NCBI RefSeq assembly: GCF_951230155.1
Contig: NZ_CATNVD010000006.1
Span: forward strand, 1-64,000
Direction: 5' to 3'
From: Parablautia sp. Marseille-Q6255
GTDB lineage: Bacteria; Bacillota; Clostridia; Lachnospirales; Lachnospiraceae
DNA length: 64,000 bases
In this document: positions 43,890-52,714 of the stretch, piece by piece
How positions within the stretch are numbered: position 1 is the stretch's first letter
Layout of the letters: each line of letters begins with the position of its first letter
Notes under the pieces: generated by a model
What the model saw: only the letters and a program-made list of their open reading frames with translations
Database searches by the model: none
Told to the model about the DNA's origin: nothing
Program-made: the position numbers and the translations under genes

Positions 43890-45326
43890 ATGCAAATAGC
43901 AGAATATGTGAAAAGAATTAAAAAATATACCAGAGAACAGGTAGCATACATGCTAGTCAGACCGCCACAGTATGCGGATATAAAACTTCCAGTTCCTATT
44001 ACTGCAAAGACAGTGAAGGAGCGCAGGAAGAATGTCCTTGCCAGGATGCAAAAGTTTCATGTGGATGTATTGTTTATCTATGCGGATCGGGAGCATGGAG
44101 CAAATTTTTCATACCTCACTGGTTTTGAGCCGCGATTTGAAGAAGCTGTGCTTGTACTTCACATAGATGGAACAGCGTATCTGATGCTTGGAAATGAAAT
44201 GCTTTCCATGGAACAATTTTGCAGGATTCCGGCAAGAGCAATTCATGTACCACATTTTTCACTTCCGAATCAGCCAATGCTACAGGAAAAGAAAATGGAG
44301 GAATATCTGGAGAAGGCAGGAATTAAAAAAGGTATGCAAGTAGGCGTTGTAGGTTGGAAATTGTTTACGTGTATATTTACAGAAAATGAGCAGATATATG
44401 ATGTGCCTCATTTTTTAATCGATGCCTTAGAACGAAAGGTAACTTCACAGGGAAGCCTGAGGAACCTCACCAAGCTGTTTATTGATCCATGCAATGGAGT
44501 GCGTGTGACGGTAAATGCGAATGAACTGGCTTATTATGAATTTGGAGCAGCAGTAGCATCAGACTGTGTTATGACCTGTCTGGAGCAAATAGAAGTGGGA
44601 AAGACAGAACTTACACTGGCAGAACCGCTTGCAGCGTATGGGCAGCCAGTCAACGTGCAGACAATCTGTGCGACCGGAGAGCGTTTTACCGATGGAGTGA
44701 TTGCGCCGAGAAATAAACCGACAGTAAGGGGAGACAGGTTTTCGGTTACCATGGGATTAAGAGGAGGTCTGACATCACGAGCCGCTTATGTGGCAAATGG
44801 TACGGATGACCTGCCAGTATCAGAACGTGGATATTTCGAGTATGGTGCTAAACCATACTTTGCAGCTCTTGCAACATGGTACGCAACAATCGGCTTAGAT
44901 ATTACTGCAGGAGAGTTGTATGATGCAATTGAATCAGTTTTGCCCAAAGAGCAGTATGGCTGGATGTTGAACCCTGGACATTTAACATCCAGCGAGGAAT
45001 GGCTCTCCTCTCCGTTTTTCGCTGGTTCAGATATCAGATTAACAAGCGGCATGATGCTTCAGGCAGACATTATCCCACGAGCATCAGCATTTGGAAGGGC
45101 AGGTGCGGAGGATGGTATCGCATTGGCAGATAAAGAACTTAGAGATCAGCTGAAAGAGCAGTATCCGCAGGTATGGGATCGTATTTGCAGACGGAGGACC
45201 TATATGCAGGAGGTGCTTGGTATTTCTCTGAAGGAGGAAGTACTTCCGCTGTCTGATCTTGCAGGTTATTATCGTCCGTTTCTTTTGAATAAACAATTTG
45301 CTTTCAAAATGGAGGAAAAGGTATGA
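43890..45326 (+). CDS. M24-like 'pita-bread' protein with lost metal site, copy A
   Basis: The 478-residue protein has an aminopeptidase P/creatinase-type N domain (YADREHGANFSYLTGFEPR) and a pita-bread C domain. The two metal Asp of M24 enzymes should sit in a GDxVxxDxG...SDxTR stretch; here it reads GDRFSVTMGLRGGLTSR (281-297) with neither. His364 (NPGHLTSSEEW) and Glu408 (AEDGIALADK) remain, and the fourth ligand is Asp393. It may therefore act without two metals, as creatinase does, or not be an enzyme. It overlaps copy B by ATGA. Confidence 0.82.
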   Translation: MQIAEYVKRIKKYTREQVAYMLVRPPQYADIKLPVPITAKTVKERRKNVLARMQKFHVDVLFIYADREHGANFSYLTGFEPRFEEAVLVLHIDGTAYLMLGNEMLSMEQFCRIPARAIHVPHFSLPNQPMLQEKKMEEYLEKAGIKKGMQVGVVGWKLFTCIFTENEQIYDVPHFLIDALERKVTSQGSLRNLTKLFIDPCNGVRVTVNANELAYYEFGAAVASDCVMTCLEQIEVGKTELTLAEPLAAYGQPVNVQTICATGERFTDGVIAPRNKPTVRGDRFSVTMGLRGGLTSRAAYVANGTDDLPVSERGYFEYGAKPYFAALATWYATIGLDITAGELYDAIESVLPKEQYGWMLNPGHLTSSEEWLSSPFFAGSDIRLTSGMMLQADIIPRASAFGRAGAEDGIALADKELRDQLKEQYPQVWDRICRRRTYMQEVLGISLKEEVLPLSDLAGYYRPFLLNKQFAFKMEEKV

Positions 45327-46732
45327 ATATTATCGAGAAAAAAACAGAGCTGACACTTTGTGAGCAGCCAATCGGGTATGCCTATGAGGAAGTACCTGAA
45401 CTTACAGCTTGGGATTATAGGCAACGAATACAAAAACTTTGGAATATGGAACAGACAAAGGCATATGATTTTATTATTATTTATGGAGACAGAGAGCATT
45501 TTTCCAATATTTATTATTTCACAGGTTATGATCCGCGGTGGGAAGAATCCCTGCTTATTCTGAAAAGAGGAGCGAGACCAATACTTTTGGTAGGAAATGA
45601 AGGCATGGGATATGTCAGTCAGCTTCAGGCAGATGTAACAGTAACTATGTATCAGACACTGAGTCTGATGGGACAGCCGAATGATGCGCGGAGTAAGAAG
45701 TTGACTGATATTTTCTGTGAGGCGGGAGTTGATGTGAAATCTCACATTGGTCTGATCGGATGGAAAACGTACCAGAAAGAGTTGTTCGATCTGCCAGAAC
45801 TGGTTACGGATGTACCATATTATATAGTAGAAACTCTTGCAAAGATTGTTGGGCTTGAAAAGATTGAAAATGCAACAGATGTACTGACTGATTGTGAGTA
45901 TGGATTGAAACATCAGGTAAGTGCGAAGGAAATTGTCCAGTTTGATGTAATTGGGACAAAAGTTTCAAGAGGGATTTATGATTGTGTGAAAAATCTCAGA
46001 CCGGGCATGAGGGAAATAGAAGCTGCGGAAAAAATCAGATTTAATGGAGAACCGCTGAATATGCATCCAAATATTAATTTTGGAAAGAACCATGTGGCGG
46101 CGGGGCTTAATAGTCCAAAGTATGATGTAAAGCTGCAGTATGGTATGCCAATGGGAGCAGGGTATGGAATGAGAGGGAGTCTTGTTCATAAATGTGGTAT
46201 GTACATAAGAGATGAGTCAGATCTTCCTGAAGAGCAAAAGGATTATGTTAAGAATTTTTTGAAACCGTATTTTGCATGTGTGATCAAATGGTATGAAATG
46301 ATGAAAATAGGAACATCCTGCGGTGATATCTATCAGATGGTAGAAGACATGTTAGGATTTGAGAAATTTGGAATAGGACTGAATCCGGGGCATTTGACGC
46401 ATACAGATGAGTGGACCAATTCGCCGTTCCAGAAAAACAGTAAAGTAAAAATTCAATCAGGTATGGCATTTCAGTGTGATTTTACGGTTACATCACAGAA
46501 ACCATTTATGAGTGCTCATGTAGAAGATGGTCTGGTAATTGCGGATAAAGCGCTCAGAGAGGAAGTAAAACGAATTGCTCCAACATGCTATCAGCGTATT
46601 GAAGCAAGAAAGCAGTTTATTTGTGATGTCCTTAACATTAATTTGCCAGAAGAAGTGTTGCCGCTTTCTGACCTGAGTTGTGTATGCTTCCCCTATATGG
46701 CGGATATTTCTGTGGTATTGGCGAAAGAGTGA
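45323..46732 (+). CDS. M24-like 'pita-bread' protein with lost metal site, copy B
   Basis: A 469-residue relative of copy A. Shared features are YGDREHFSNIYYFTGYDPRWEE, NPGHLTHTDEW (His357), Asp386 and VEDGLVIADKALR (Glu401). The metal Asp pair is again missing (GMPMGAGYGMRGSLVHK, residues 274-290). The similar loss in both copies, with a shared NPGHLT-EW-SPF signature, suggests a distinct subfamily acting as a heterodimer. It is the last gene of the operon. No terminator with a good T run is visible after it. Confidence 0.82.
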   Translation: MNIIEKKTELTLCEQPIGYAYEEVPELTAWDYRQRIQKLWNMEQTKAYDFIIIYGDREHFSNIYYFTGYDPRWEESLLILKRGARPILLVGNEGMGYVSQLQADVTVTMYQTLSLMGQPNDARSKKLTDIFCEAGVDVKSHIGLIGWKTYQKELFDLPELVTDVPYYIVETLAKIVGLEKIENATDVLTDCEYGLKHQVSAKEIVQFDVIGTKVSRGIYDCVKNLRPGMREIEAAEKIRFNGEPLNMHPNINFGKNHVAAGLNSPKYDVKLQYGMPMGAGYGMRGSLVHKCGMYIRDESDLPEEQKDYVKNFLKPYFACVIKWYEMMKIGTSCGDIYQMVEDMLGFEKFGIGLNPGHLTHTDEWTNSPFQKNSKVKIQSGMAFQCDFTVTSQKPFMSAHVEDGLVIADKALREEVKRIAPTCYQRIEARKQFICDVLNINLPEEVLPLSDLSCVCFPYMADISVVLAKE

Positions 46733-46784
46733 GAGGGGGCTGGATTTTTTATAAAAAGTTAAGCATTTCCGGGCTTTGCACCTA

Positions 46785-46813
46785 TTGAAAAACTGTGCCG
46801 AGTATAGTATAGT
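46785..46813 (+). promoter_or_regulatory. Promoter of hflK-hflC
   Basis: TTGAAA (46785-46790), 17 bp, TATAGT (46808-46813). It is about 90 bp before the hflK start and marks the end of the AT-rich block. Confidence 0.7.
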
Positions 46814-46902
46814 AGTCCTACTGTTTATATTTACAATATAAACAAAATTTGCAAAGAGTCAGAAAATTATAGCAGGCGATGGCTCTGCAGAAGGAGGACG
46901 AT

Positions 46903-47919
46903 TTGGAGAAAAAGTTTGACAAAGGAAAAGCGCTGGCCCGGGCGAAATATGTGGCAATCGGTATCGGGATACTGATCGTGATAGCGATCCTGGGGACAGG
47001 TATGTGGTATCAGATCGAAGAGCAGGAAGAGGCTGTGGTTGTGACTCTGGGAGAGGCGAAAGCCGTTTCTGAGAAGGGACTGCATTTTAAGCTGCCTCTG
47101 ATCCAGCAGGTACATAAGGTAAATACCACGATCCAGGGCTTCCCGATCGGCTATGATACGGCGACCAATGAGACAGTGGATGATGAGGCAGTCATGATCA
47201 CCTCGGATTACAACTTTATCAATGCTGACTTTTTCGTAGAGTATCGCATTTCAGATCCGGTGAAGTATCTGTATGCGTCAGATTCACCGGAGGATATCCT
47301 GAAAAATATCGCGCAGAGCTGCATCCGTACGGTGATCGCAAGCTATGATGTGGACAGCGTACTGACAACAGGAAAGTCAGAGATCCAGGCAGCGATCAAG
47401 GAGATGATCCTCGACAAGCTGGAGACACAGGATATTGGTCTGGATCTGGTAAATATCACGATCCAGGATTCTGAGCCGCCGACACAGGAGATCATGCAGG
47501 CGTTTAAGGCGGTAGAGACAGCAAAGCAGGGCAAGGATACGGCACTGAATAATGCGAACAAATACCGCAATGAGAAGCTTCCGGCTGCAAAGGCACAGGC
47601 GGACGAGATCGTGCAGGATGCAGAGGCGAAGAAGCAGACGCGTATCAATGAAGCAGAAGCTCAGGTGGCTCGTTTTAATGCCATGTATGAGGAATATGAG
47701 AAGAACCCGACTGTCACAAAGCAGCGTATGTTCTTTGAAGCAATGGAAGATGTACTTCCGGATCTGAAAGTGATCATAGATGAGGGGAATGGCGTGCAGA
47801 AGGTACTTCCACTGGAGCCATTTGCCGAGATGACACAGCCGCAGCAGGATGAGGCTGCCGGTGAGACACAGCAGACCGGTGATACCGCGGCACAGACCGG
47901 AAGCGGTACACAAAGATAA
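46903..47919 (+). CDS. hflK: SPFH membrane protein HflK
   Basis: HflK and HflC form a cage around the FtsH protease in bacterial membranes. The 338-residue protein has one N-terminal helix (about residues 15-35, KYVAIGIGILIVIAILGTGM), then an SPFH/PHB domain (EEAVVVTLGEAKAVSEKGLHFKLP) and a long coiled coil. The TTG start has AAGGAGG 5 bp upstream; an in-frame ATG 24 bp earlier has no comparable site. hflC follows after 12 bp. Confidence 0.88.
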   Translation: MEKKFDKGKALARAKYVAIGIGILIVIAILGTGMWYQIEEQEEAVVVTLGEAKAVSEKGLHFKLPLIQQVHKVNTTIQGFPIGYDTATNETVDDEAVMITSDYNFINADFFVEYRISDPVKYLYASDSPEDILKNIAQSCIRTVIASYDVDSVLTTGKSEIQAAIKEMILDKLETQDIGLDLVNITIQDSEPPTQEIMQAFKAVETAKQGKDTALNNANKYRNEKLPAAKAQADEIVQDAEAKKQTRINEAEAQVARFNAMYEEYEKNPTVTKQRMFFEAMEDVLPDLKVIIDEGNGVQKVLPLEPFAEMTQPQQDEAAGETQQTGDTAAQTGSGTQR

Positions 47920-47931
47920 GGAGGAGTACAG

Positions 47932-48804
47932 ATGAAAAAGAAAATAATCGCGGCAGTTGGCGGAGTTCTTCTTCTCATTCTTCTTGCATCTTCCGTTGTG
48001 GTGACGGCGGAGAATGAGTACAGTATCGTGCGGCAGTTTGGACGGATCAGCCGTGTTATTGAAAAGCCGGGTCTGTCCATGAAGGTTCCGTTTATCCAGA
48101 CAGCAGACAGTTTCCCGAAGCAGACGCTTCTTTATGATCTGGTTCCGTCAGAGGTCATTACGCGTGACAAAAAGACCATGATCACAGACAGCTATGTACT
48201 GTGGCGGATTTCAGATCCGACGAAGTTTGCACAGACGCTCAACGGTTCACTGATGAATGCGGAGAGCCGTATCAATACCGCTGTGTATAATGCGCTGAAA
48301 AATGCGATCAGCAGCATGACACAGGATGAGGTCATCACGAGCCGTGACGGTGAGCTTTCTGCACTTGTGATGGACAGGATCGACGAGGGTATGGATCAGT
48401 ACGGGATTGAGCTTATGATGTTTGAGACAAAGCAGCTCGATCTGCCGGAGGACAATAAGGCAGCTGTTTATGAGCGTATGATCTCCGAGCGCGATAATAT
48501 TGCCGCAACGTATACGGCGGAGGGTGACTCTGAGGCACAGGTGATCCGCAATACGACGGATAAAGAGGTAGCGATCAGCATTTCGGAAGCGAAGAAGCAG
48601 GCAGAGATCCTCGAGGCAGAAGGAGAGGCAGAGTATATGCGCATCCTTTCAGAGGCTTATAATACAGAAGAAAAGACAGAGTTTTACTCTTTTGTAAGAA
48701 GCCTTGACGCACTGAAAACCTCTATGACAGGAGAGGACAAGACGGTAGTCCTGTCAGCGGATTCTCCGATCGCACAGATTTTTAACGGCTATGCGCTTGA
48801 GTAA
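47932..48804 (+). CDS. hflC: SPFH membrane protein HflC
   Basis: The 290-residue partner of HflK has an N-terminal membrane helix (IIAAVGGVLLLILLASSVVVT) and SPFH domain (ENEYSIVRQFGRISRVIEKPGLSMKVPF), with helical RDNIAATYTAEGDSEAQ and DKEVAISISEAKKQAEIL as in other HflC. It lies 12 bp after hflK with a strong AAGGAGGAG site, and a terminator ends the pair. Confidence 0.92.
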   Translation: MKKKIIAAVGGVLLLILLASSVVVTAENEYSIVRQFGRISRVIEKPGLSMKVPFIQTADSFPKQTLLYDLVPSEVITRDKKTMITDSYVLWRISDPTKFAQTLNGSLMNAESRINTAVYNALKNAISSMTQDEVITSRDGELSALVMDRIDEGMDQYGIELMMFETKQLDLPEDNKAAVYERMISERDNIAATYTAEGDSEAQVIRNTTDKEVAISISEAKKQAEILEAEGEAEYMRILSEAYNTEEKTEFYSFVRSLDALKTSMTGEDKTVVLSADSPIAQIFNGYALE

Positions 48805-48945
48805 ACGGCAGGATGGCAGATAAGATCGGGCTAAAAGGGACTATGTAAAGAGTGTCTGTGTTTTGTAAAACGGGCGCAGAGTGAAAGAAACAGGCTGCGG
48901 ATGCGCGCAGAATACGGACAAAATACAAAAGACAGTCAGAAAAAG

Positions 48946-48979
48946 ACGGAGCGAATGGCTTTACATTCGCTCCGTTTTT
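48946..48979 (+). terminator. Terminator of hflK-hflC
   Basis: A perfect 12-bp stem ACGGAGCGAATG/CATTCGCTCCGT (48946-48957 with 48964-48975) with a 6-nt loop is followed by TTTT. It directly borders the Pho box of pstS. Confidence 0.92.
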
Positions 48980-49045
48980 ATTACGGACAATTTACGCAGG
49001 ATTTACTTTTCTCATGTTTTATATTTTACATATCACCTGTAGAAT
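48980..49045 (+). promoter_or_regulatory. Pho box and promoter of the pst operon
   Basis: ATTAC (48980), TTTAC (48991) and TTTAC (49002) start exactly 11 bp apart, and a further TTTTAC (49024-49029) stands 10 bp before TAGAAT (49040-49045). No -35 box is seen. Pho promoters of Bacillus and E. coli likewise use direct repeats at 11-bp spacing in place of the -35. A leader of about 190 bp follows, with a small GTGGCA/TGCCAC hairpin (49153-49174) and no gene. Confidence 0.75.
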
Positions 49046-49238
49046 GCTTTTTGTAATCGCGGCAGGGCGGAAATGGTCAGAGAAAAAAGAATGACAAACA
49101 CATAGCGCACCGAAATCCGCTGTTACAGGAAATCGCGCAGGAGAATATCCAAGTGGCAGGAGAGCAAGTGCCACATAATAAAAAAAGAAGTGTGCGCGTA
49201 GAAAGTAAACAGAAGCAGAGGAAAAGGAGAACAAAAAC

Positions 49239-50087
49239 ATGAAAAAAGCAGTAGCAATGGCAATGGCGGCAATGATGACAGCAGCACTTGGTGTGACAGC
49301 AATGGCAGCAGAAGGAGATATCACGATCTGTTCCAGAGAGGACGGTTCCGGTACAAGAGGAGCATTTATCGAACTGTTTGGCGTACAGGAAGAAGTTGAT
49401 GGAGAAAAGGTAGACAATACAACAGAGGCAGCAAAGATCACAAACAGCACATCAGTAATGATGAGCACAGTTGAGCAGGATCCGAACGCGATCGGTTATA
49501 TTTCTCTTGGTTCTCTTGGAGATACCGTAAAGGCAGTAAAGATCGACGGAGCTGAGGCAACAGCAGAGAATATCGTATCAGGTGATTACAAGGTGGTACG
49601 TCCGTTCAATATCGCAACGACTGCAGAGGTAAGCGACGCAGCAGCAGATTTTATCGCTTATATCATGAGTACAGAAGGACAGGAAGTTGTTTCTGAAGCA
49701 GGATACATTGCAGTAGATGAGACAGAAGCGTTCGCAGGCGGTGATGTAGAAGGAAAGGTTGTTGTTTCCGGTTCTTCTTCTGTTACACCGGTTATGGAAA
49801 AGCTGGCTGAAGCTTACAATACTGTAAATGATAAAGTGGAGATCGAGGTACAGCAGAGCGATTCTACAACAGGTATGACAAATGCAATCGACGGTCTTTG
49901 CGACATCGGTATGGCTTCCCGTGAACTCAAGGACAGCGAGCTTGAGGCAGGTCTTACACCGACTGTAATTGCACAGGATGGTATTGCAGTGATCGTAAAC
50001 AAAGATAATGAGCTTTCTGATCTGACAACAGAGCAGGTAAAGGGCATCTACACAGGCGAGATCACAACATGGGAGGAGCTGCAGTAA
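49239..50087 (+). CDS. pstS: Phosphate-binding protein PstS, circularly permuted
   Basis: The 282-residue protein has a signal peptide cleaved near AMA-AEG (residue 23-24) with no lipobox. The usual PstS order is reversed: CSREDGSGTRGAF (31-43), DPNAIGYISLGSL, RPFNIAT and STEGQEVVSEAGYI come first, and SGSSSVTPVMEKLAEAY (177-193), QQSDSTTGMTNAIDG, DIGMASREL, QDGIAVIVN and TEQVKGIYTGEITTW come second. All the phosphate-contact segments seem present. It binds phosphate outside the cell for PstCAB. Position in pst confirms the function. Confidence 0.92.
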   Translation: MKKAVAMAMAAMMTAALGVTAMAAEGDITICSREDGSGTRGAFIELFGVQEEVDGEKVDNTTEAAKITNSTSVMMSTVEQDPNAIGYISLGSLGDTVKAVKIDGAEATAENIVSGDYKVVRPFNIATTAEVSDAAADFIAYIMSTEGQEVVSEAGYIAVDETEAFAGGDVEGKVVVSGSSSVTPVMEKLAEAYNTVNDKVEIEVQQSDSTTGMTNAIDGLCDIGMASRELKDSELEAGLTPTVIAQDGIAVIVNKDNELSDLTTEQVKGIYTGEITTWEELQ

Positions 50088-50110
50088 GACGCAGCGTCTC
50101 AGAAAAAGAG

Positions 50111-50158
50111 CTGCGGCCGTCTGTACAGGTAAAACTGTCAAATACAGGGCGGCTGCAG
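50111..50158 (+). other. Hairpin between pstS and pstC
   Basis: CTGCGGCCGTCTGTA (50111-50125) pairs imperfectly with TACAGGGCGGCTGCAG (50143-50158). No T run follows. It may protect the pstS message and favour more PstS than PstCAB. Confidence 0.45.
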
Positions 50159-50186
50159 ATGGTTTAAACTCGTCAGGAGGATGACA

Positions 50187-51044
50187 ATGACTCATAAATT
50201 TTCAGAGCGCGTGATGAAGGCTGTGTTTTTCGTTGCAGCCTGCGCATCAGTGCTTGCGGTGGCGCTGATCTGTATCTTCCTCTTTACGAACGGGATTCCG
50301 GCAATGACAGAGATTGGTGTGTCGGATTTTCTGTTTGGTCAGAAGTGGAAGCCTTCCAATAAAATTTTTGGTATTTTACCGTTTATCCTCGGCAGCATCT
50401 ACGTGACTGCGGGATCTGTCGTGATCGGAGTGCCGACCGCGCTTTTGACAGCAATCTTTCTGGCGTTTTATTGCCCGAAAAGGCTGTATCCGATTTTGAA
50501 AGCAATGGTAAATCTGATGGCTGGTATCCCGTCAGTTGTATATGGATTTTTCGGTCTGGTATGGATCGTTCCGATGATGCGCGATCTGACCGGAAAAGAC
50601 GGAAGTACGATGCTGACGGCGTCCATTCTTCTTGGTATCATGATATTGCCGACCGTTACGGGAGTCGTAGAGCCTGCGCTTCGCAGTGTACCGACAAGCT
50701 ATTACGAGGGAGCGCTCGCACTTGGCGCGACACACGAACGCAGCGTATTCAGAACTGTGATCCCGGCTGCAAAGTCAGGTGTGGCGGCAGGAATCGTACT
50801 GGGGATCGGAAGATCGATCGGTGAGACGATGGCGGTGATCATGGTAGCAGGAAACCAGACCTGGATGCCGCAGGGACTCTTAAAGGGCATCAGAACACTT
50901 ACGGCAAATATTGTTATGGAGATGGGATATGCGACAGACCTTCACAGGAGCGCACTGATCGCAACGGGAGTTGTCCTGTTCGTATTTATCCTCCTGATCA
51001 ATCTTTGCGTATCGGCATTGAAACGGAGATCAGCTTATGAGTAG
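50187..51044 (+). CDS. pstC: Phosphate ABC permease PstC
   Basis: The 285-residue protein has six hydrophobic helices, starting at VFFVAACASVLAVALICIFL, and PstC motifs FLFGQKWKPSNKIFGILPFI, NLMAGIPSVVYGFFGLVWI and the EAA-like ALGATHERSVFRTVIPAAKSG. With PstA it forms the phosphate channel. The second ATG is chosen because CAGGAGG is 6 bp upstream; the first ATG overlaps the ribosome site. The end overlaps pstA by 8 bp. Confidence 0.95.
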   Translation: MTHKFSERVMKAVFFVAACASVLAVALICIFLFTNGIPAMTEIGVSDFLFGQKWKPSNKIFGILPFILGSIYVTAGSVVIGVPTALLTAIFLAFYCPKRLYPILKAMVNLMAGIPSVVYGFFGLVWIVPMMRDLTGKDGSTMLTASILLGIMILPTVTGVVEPALRSVPTSYYEGALALGATHERSVFRTVIPAAKSGVAAGIVLGIGRSIGETMAVIMVAGNQTWMPQGLLKGIRTLTANIVMEMGYATDLHRSALIATGVVLFVFILLINLCVSALKRRSAYE

Positions 51045-51945
51045 GGAAAAAGTAATAAAAACTACAGGCGGGAAGAAAAATCCCGGCAGGATCGAAGCTT
51101 ATCTCAATCTCTGGAAACGGCACCCCGGCTCGGCGTTTGTCGCAAGCCTTGTATGGCTTGCAGCGCTTCTTACAATGGGAGTACTGATCTTTCTTGTCAG
51201 CTTTATTGTGATCAAGGGAGTCCGTCATCTGACGCCGGATCTGTTCGCGCTTTCGTATAATACAGACAATGTGTCGCTGCTTCCGGCGCTTATCAATACA
51301 CTGATCATCACGGCATTTTCGCTTCTGGTTGCAGTACCGCTCGGCATTTTTGCGGCGATATTCCTTGTGGAATATGCGAATAAAGGAAGCAAAATGGTGA
51401 ATCTGATCCGTATTACGGCAGAAACGCTTCAGGGAATTCCTTCTATTATATATGGATTATTCGGACTGCTGTTTTTCTGTACAACAATCCACTGGGGACT
51501 GTCTTTGCTGTCCGGTTCTATGACGCTCGTGATCATGATTCTGCCGCTTATCATCCGCACGACGGAAGAAGCGCTGCTTGGCGTACCGGATACGTACAGA
51601 GAGGCTTCTTTTGGATTGGGGGCAGGCAAGCTGCGTACGATCTTTCGGGTAGTTTTGCCGAGTGCGATCCCGGGTATTCTCTCAGGAGTCGTGCTTGCGA
51701 CAGGAAGGATTGTCGGAGAGACGGCGGCGCTTCTGTACACGGCAGGTTCTGTGGCAAAGGTACCGGACAGTCTGATGGGTTCCGGACGGTCGCTCGCTGT
51801 ACATATGTATGTACTTTCTACAGAGGGACTGTATATGGATCAGGCCTATGCGACAGCAGTCGTGCTGCTAGTATTCGTACTGGTGCTCAATGGAGTATCT
51901 GCGCTGATCGCGCGGCGTATATCGAAGGCTTCAACGGGAAATTAA
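51037..51945 (+). CDS. pstA: Phosphate ABC permease PstA
   Basis: The 302-residue partner has the signature ITAETLQGIPSIIYGLFGLLFF and the coupling loop FGLGAGKLRTIFRVVLPSAIPG, with six hydrophobic helices after a basic N-terminus. It starts inside pstC and is followed by pstB after 18 bp. It belongs to the high-affinity phosphate importer. Confidence 0.95.
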   Translation: MSREKVIKTTGGKKNPGRIEAYLNLWKRHPGSAFVASLVWLAALLTMGVLIFLVSFIVIKGVRHLTPDLFALSYNTDNVSLLPALINTLIITAFSLLVAVPLGIFAAIFLVEYANKGSKMVNLIRITAETLQGIPSIIYGLFGLLFFCTTIHWGLSLLSGSMTLVIMILPLIIRTTEEALLGVPDTYREASFGLGAGKLRTIFRVVLPSAIPGILSGVVLATGRIVGETAALLYTAGSVAKVPDSLMGSGRSLAVHMYVLSTEGLYMDQAYATAVVLLVFVLVLNGVSALIARRISKASTGN

Positions 51946-51963
51946 AGAGATTGAGGATAAAAG

Positions 51964-52713
51964 ATGGGAAAAATAGATATTAGAAACACAGATTTGTATT
52001 ATGGTGATTTTCATGCGCTGAAGGACATTAATCTGGAAATCCCGGCGAATAAGATCACTGCTTTTATCGGACCGAGCGGATGCGGAAAATCAACGCTGCT
52101 CAAATCCTTAAACAGAATGAACGATCTCGTAGAAGGGTGTAAGATCACGGGGGAACTGCTTCTGGATGGGGAGGACATCTATGGAAATATGGACGTCAAT
52201 CTTTTGAGAAAGCGTGTAGGTATGGTATTCCAGAAACCGAATCCGTTCCCGATGAGCATTTATGACAATATTGCATACGGACCGAGGACACATGGTATCC
52301 GTTCAAAAGCAAAGCTCGATGCGATTGTGGAGAAAGCGCTTCGCGATGCGGCGATCTGGGATGAGGTAAAGGATCGTCTGAAAAAGAGCGCGCTTGGCAT
52401 GTCGGGCGGGCAGCAGCAGAGGCTTTGTATCGCCCGCGCTCTGGCAGTAGAACCGGAGGTGCTTTTGATGGATGAACCGACCTCTGCGCTTGATCCGATT
52501 TCTACATCGAGGATTGAAGACCTCGCGCTGGAACTCAAAGAAAAATATACGATCGTCATGGTCACGCATAATATGCAGCAGGCTGCGCGTATCTCAGATA
52601 AGACAGCATTTTTCCTTCTTGGAGAGGTCGTGGAGTATGATGATACGATGACTCTGTTTTCTATGCCTAAGAACAAGAAGACAGAGGAGTATATTACAGG
52701 GAGGTTCGGGTGA
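51964..52713 (+). CDS. pstB: Phosphate ABC ATPase PstB
   Basis: The 249-residue ATPase has Walker [21 protein letters not shown], signature [16 protein letters not shown] and Walker [16 protein letters not shown], all typical of PstB. The N-terminus [19 protein letters not shown] is characteristic. It powers phosphate import, and phoU begins 1 bp after its stop. Confidence 0.97.
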   Translation: MGKIDIRNTDLYYGDFHALKDINLEIPANKITAFIGPSGCGKSTLLKSLNRMNDLVEGCKITGELLLDGEDIYGNMDVNLLRKRVGMVFQKPNPFPMSIYDNIAYGPRTHGIRSKAKLDAIVEKALRDAAIWDEVKDRLKKSALGMSGGQQQRLCIARALAVEPEVLLMDEPTSALDPISTSRIEDLALELKEKYTIVMVTHNMQQAARISDKTAFFLLGEVVEYDDTMTLFSMPKNKKTEEYITGRFG

Positions 52714-52714
52714 T

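Noticed and set aside
43890-46732. Ordinary Xaa-Pro aminopeptidases
   Set aside because: The fold fits, but both proteins lack the two metal-binding aspartates, so the standard name would mislead.
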